Source: Bacillota bacterium
Lineage (GTDB): Bacteria > Bacillota > Sulfobacillia > JAJZYS01 > JAJYTV01
NCBI GenBank assembly: GCA_021792885.1
Contig: JAJYTV010000128.1
Location: 1 to 6,062 of the forward strand
DNA: 6,062 bases
Reading direction: 5' to 3'
The notes below the pieces were generated by a model. It saw only the letters and a list, made by a program, of their open reading frames with translations, ran no database searches and was not told the DNA's origin. The translations under genes were made by a program, and so were the position numbers. Positions within the stretch are counted from its first letter, which is position 1. Every line of letters begins with the position of its first letter. This document shows, one piece after another, positions 5,356 through 6,062 of the stretch.

Positions 5356-6062
5356 TCAGGCGGGCGGCCCTTCGCCGCGCCTTCGGCGAGGGAGGCGCTC
5401 TGCCGCATGCAGCGCGCGCTCTGCGGCAAGGACCTCGCCCTCCGCGGGCGGCCTCGGGCCGTAGCGGTACTGCTCGAGCGCAGACAGCACCGGCCCGAGC
5501 GCCTCCTGCATCTGCTCCGGCTGGGCCGCGAGCCGCTCGCGCAAGGTCGGCGGCCGCTCACCCTGCAGCGGGCTCAGGCGCGTGAAGCCGCGCTCGAGCC
5601 GCAGCATTCTGCCGCGCAGTCCCGGCGCGCGGCGGAAGGCTGCGTAGCCCGCGCCGGCGAGGACGAGTGCGAGCAGCGCCGCCAGGATGTCTCCCTGCGG
5701 GCTGTGCGGTGCCTGTCCCTCGGGGATGGGCGCCTTCGCCGGCGCGGGAGACGGCGTGGGGGCGGCCGACGGCGTTGGGTCGACTGGCAGCCAGCCGTAC
5801 GGCGCCACGTCGATCTCCGCCCAGGAGTGGGCGTCCTTCGCGAGCAGCACCTCGCTGTGACTCTGCGCGTCGTAGGGGCCTGGCGCGAACCCGACCACCC
5901 AGCGGGCGGGCAGCCCGTCGATGCGGGCGAGCATGATGAAGGCCGTGGAGAACTGGTCGCAGTAGCCTTGGTGCGTGCGCAAGAGGAAGCGGCCGACCGG
6001 GTCGCCTGTGCGGCTCGGCGAGAAGTTCGGGCTATAGACCTCGTGGCTGTCGAGGTACCGCG
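5356..6062 (-). CDS. TgpA-type membrane transglutaminase-like protein, C-terminal part (5' end off the window)
   Basis: The minus-strand frame is open from the window edge to the TGA at 5358-5356, giving 234 complete residues of a larger protein. It starts inside a transglutaminase-like domain. The catalytic Cys lies in GYCDQFSTAF (codon 5961-5959), the His in KDAHSWAEI (5829-5827) and the Asp in VDPTP (5781-5779), so the triad is intact. A Pro/Ala-rich linker (about 5770-5697), one transmembrane helix (ILAALLALVLAGAGYAAF, about 5688-5635) and a cytoplasmic tail of about 90 residues follow. The tail matches the DUF4129 pattern, with a TLRERLA segment and a RYGPRP segment near the end. This order is that of TgpA/YebA proteins, whose missing N-terminus carries a DUF3488 membrane domain. 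The enzyme domain faces outside the cell; its substrate is unknown in most species. Such genes commonly follow MoxR ATPase and DUF58 genes, which may lie to the right of this window. A TTG at 5982 is inside the catalytic domain and is not the start. Confidence 0.93.
   Translation of the reverse strand, partial: RYLDSHEVYSPNFSPSRTGDPVGRFLLRTHQGYCDQFSTAFIMLARIDGLPARWVVGFAPGPYDAQSHSEVLLAKDAHSWAEIDVAPYGWLPVDPTPSAAPTPSPAPAKAPIPEGQAPHSPQGDILAALLALVLAGAGYAAFRRAPGLRGRMLRLERGFTRLSPLQGERPPTLRERLAAQPEQMQEALGPVLSALEQYRYGPRPPAEGEVLAAERALHAAERLPRRRRGEGPPA

Noticed and set aside
1..6062. CRISPR array, tRNA, insertion sequence, prophage or toxin-antitoxin genes
   Set aside because: No regularly spaced repeats, no tRNA cloverleaf, no transposase or integrase motif and no small paired toxin-antitoxin frames were seen.

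Overview
The window is GC-rich DNA (roughly 70% by eye). It has strong purine-rich ribosome binding sites, GTG and TTG starts alongside ATG, and two FemAB/FemX-type peptidoglycan aminoacyltransferases. Together these suggest a high-GC Gram-positive bacterium, possibly a GC-rich Bacillota lineage of the Thermaerobacter, Symbiobacterium or Limnochorda kind. The lineage is an inference from gene content, not an identification. No tRNA, rRNA, CRISPR array, transposase or phage gene was seen.

Layout. Positions 1-612 on the minus strand hold the first 204 codons of an unusual lipoprotein gene that runs off the left edge. It has a clear lipobox, and its mature part is strongly basic, low in complexity and rich in Gly, Thr, Arg, Ser and Met. 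A divergent intergenic region (613-780) follows, of lower GC than the genes, with a GC hairpin and a small dyad. On the plus strand, 781-2879 carries two FemAB-family genes in tandem, overlapping by ATGA. After 50 bp comes a small MntP/YtaF-like membrane protein (2930-3463), probably in the same transcription unit.

A candidate extended -10 promoter at 3478-3486 starts a second unit: a LysR-type regulator (3524-4432) and, 30 bp later, a six-helix membrane protein of unknown function (4463-5299). This unit converges on a minus-strand gene (5356 to beyond 6062). That gene encodes the C-terminal part of a TgpA-type membrane transglutaminase with an intact Cys-His-Asp triad, a transmembrane helix and a DUF4129-like tail. 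A 41-base, perfectly symmetric palindrome lies between the two convergent stop codons and probably terminates both transcripts.

Taken together, most genes act at the cell envelope: cell-wall peptide cross-bridge enzymes, a surface lipoprotein, two membrane proteins and an extracytoplasmic transglutaminase. The content is mostly recognisable. The least conventional items are the basic Met-rich lipoprotein, the sequence divergence of the second FemAB copy and the perfect palindrome. I see no convincing sign of a wholly new multi-gene system.
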